DNA of 6,970 nt, from positions 1 through 6,970 of the forward strand of contig JABDRH010000007.1 of the NCBI GenBank assembly GCA_013041835.1, read 5' to 3'. Below the pieces are notes generated by a model. The model saw nothing but the letters and a program-made list of their open reading frames with translations, ran no database searches and was not told the DNA's origin. This stretch comes from Desulfatitalea sp. (GTDB taxonomy: Bacteria > Desulfobacterota > Desulfobacteria > Desulfobacterales > Desulfosarcinaceae). This document shows, in pieces, positions 6,229-6,970 of this stretch (positions are counted from its first letter, which is position 1; each line of letters begins with the position of its first letter). Position numbers and translations under genes: made by a program.

Positions 6229-6970
6229 ATGCTTTTTTCAGGAATGGCTAAGATTGATATCGACGAACTACTGACGCCCCCCGAGGTATTTCCTACTGAA
6301 AAAGCGCGGAGACGTTTTCTTCGTCTGGTCGGCATCAAAAAGATTGCCGATAACCTTATCGAAGACATTCATATGTTTTTTCATTCAAATTGTATTGAGG
6401 GATGGTGTCAAAAACACTATAATGAAAGCCTGCCCATAATAGAACTCATGGAAGACATGGTTCCTTTGTTTCTTTTTGAAGGCGATGTGGGAACAGGGAA
6501 AACCGCATTGGCTGAAACAATTGGGGATGCTCTCGGACGCGCAAAAGATTATAGGGTTACGATGATCAAAATGAGCACACAGGTTCGAGGAACGGGTTAT
6601 GTCGGCCAGATGGGGTCCATGCTTTCCGCGGCTTTCAAACATACTGTTTCGGTCTGGCAGCGTTTTGGAAACCCGGTAATTCTGATAATTGATGAAGCGG
6701 ACAGCTTGCTGACCAGCCGGGCAACGCAGGAGCAGCATCATGAAGACAAGTCCGGCGTAAATACAATTTTGCAGCACCTGGATGCCATAAAAAATGATAG
6801 CAGCAAGGTTGCGGTCATTGCGATTACCAATAGGGTCGGCGTCATTGATCCCGCCTTGATGCGCCGTGCCGCCTCAATCATTCATTTCAGTCGACCCGAA
6901 TCCAGACAACGAAAGCAGATTATAGGTCACCTTTTCAAGGGTACCCAATGGGGTGAGGATACATTTAACC
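6229..6970 (+). CDS. AAA+ ATPase, possibly TRIP13/Cap6-like (3' end beyond window)
   Basis: 247 codons are visible and the frame is open to the right edge. AGGAG (6214-6218) precedes ATG 6229 by 10 bases; an in-frame ATG at 6244 is less well placed. Residues 1-80 have no domain I recognise. The ATPase core follows: Walker A G-D-V-G-T-G-K-T (85-92), a substrate-loop-like segment V-R-G-T-G-Y-V-G-Q-M-G (119-129), Walker B V-I-L-I-I-D-E-A-D (150-158), sensor 1 A-I-T-N (198-201), then I-D-P-A-L-M-R-R-A-A-S (206-216). The classical R-P-G-R-F-D after sensor 1 is missing. The I-D-x-A-x-x-x-R-A pattern with a following P-E-S resembles TRIP13/Pch2, a remodeller of HORMA-domain proteins; in bacteria such ATPases (Cap6) occur in HORMA-type CBASS loci. 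No HORMA or nucleotidyltransferase gene is in view, so this is tentative. The gene is more A/T-rich than the divergent ligase, which suggests a separate, perhaps acquired, module. Confidence 0.92.
   Translation, partial: MLFSGMAKIDIDELLTPPEVFPTEKARRRFLRLVGIKKIADNLIEDIHMFFHSNCIEGWCQKHYNESLPIIELMEDMVPLFLFEGDVGTGKTALAETIGDALGRAKDYRVTMIKMSTQVRGTGYVGQMGSMLSAAFKHTVSVWQRFGNPVILIIDEADSLLTSRATQEQHHEDKSGVNTILQHLDAIKNDSSKVAVIAITNRVGVIDPALMRRAASIIHFSRPESRQRKQIIGHLFKGTQWGEDTFN

Noticed and set aside
6385..6777. Minus-strand frame of 130 codons opposite the AAA+ gene
   Set aside because: It is antisense to the Walker A and Walker B region of the ATPase and has no family features.

Overview
The window looks like a chromosome segment of a mesophilic anaerobe, most plausibly a sulfate-reducing or related Desulfobacterota (deltaproteobacterial) lineage. 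I infer this from the gene content: a tungsten/molybdopterin aldehyde:ferredoxin oxidoreductase with its own MoaD-like carrier, a short ALDH3-type aldehyde dehydrogenase, an acetoacetyl-CoA synthetase, and a small Cys-rich protein. It also rests on the mixed, mid-range base composition. No rRNA, tRNA or CRISPR array was seen, so the taxonomy is inference only.

Layout. Positions 1-3331 hold three minus-strand genes for aldehyde oxidation. In transcription order they are an NAD(P)-type aldehyde dehydrogenase (3331-1958), a MoaD/ThiS-like sulfur carrier ending in Gly-Gly (1761-1522), and the first 482 codons of an aldehyde ferredoxin oxidoreductase (1447-1, cut by the window edge). The gap between the dehydrogenase and the MoaD-like gene holds several dyads and a candidate weak terminator. 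Positions 3332-3631 are a divergent upstream region. A short plus-strand gene (3632-3826) follows, encoding a four-cysteine protein with a strong ribosome binding site. Positions 3835-4139 hold no convincing gene. They contain a nested, imperfect inverted repeat of about 163 bp that looks like a MITE-type element, plus a separate perfect 10-bp hairpin.

Positions 6098-4140 (minus) encode a complete acetoacetate-CoA ligase, which activates acetoacetate to acetoacetyl-CoA. It is divergent, across about 130 bp, from a plus-strand AAA+ ATPase (6229 to the window end, 247 codons seen). The ATPase is visibly more A/T-rich than the ligase. Its Walker A, Walker B, sensor 1 and post-sensor sequences resemble the TRIP13/Pch2 branch, which includes the bacterial Cap6 proteins of HORMA-containing CBASS defence systems. 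That assignment is an inference from remembered motifs; the deciding genes would lie to the right of the window.

How the genes fit together: the left block would oxidise aldehydes to acids by two mechanisms, one NAD(P)-linked and one ferredoxin-linked, with the MoaD-like protein probably supporting the pterin cofactor. The acetoacetyl-CoA synthetase adds a step that feeds acetoacetate into thiolytic cleavage or storage metabolism. The ATPase probably belongs to a different, accessory module starting at the right edge.
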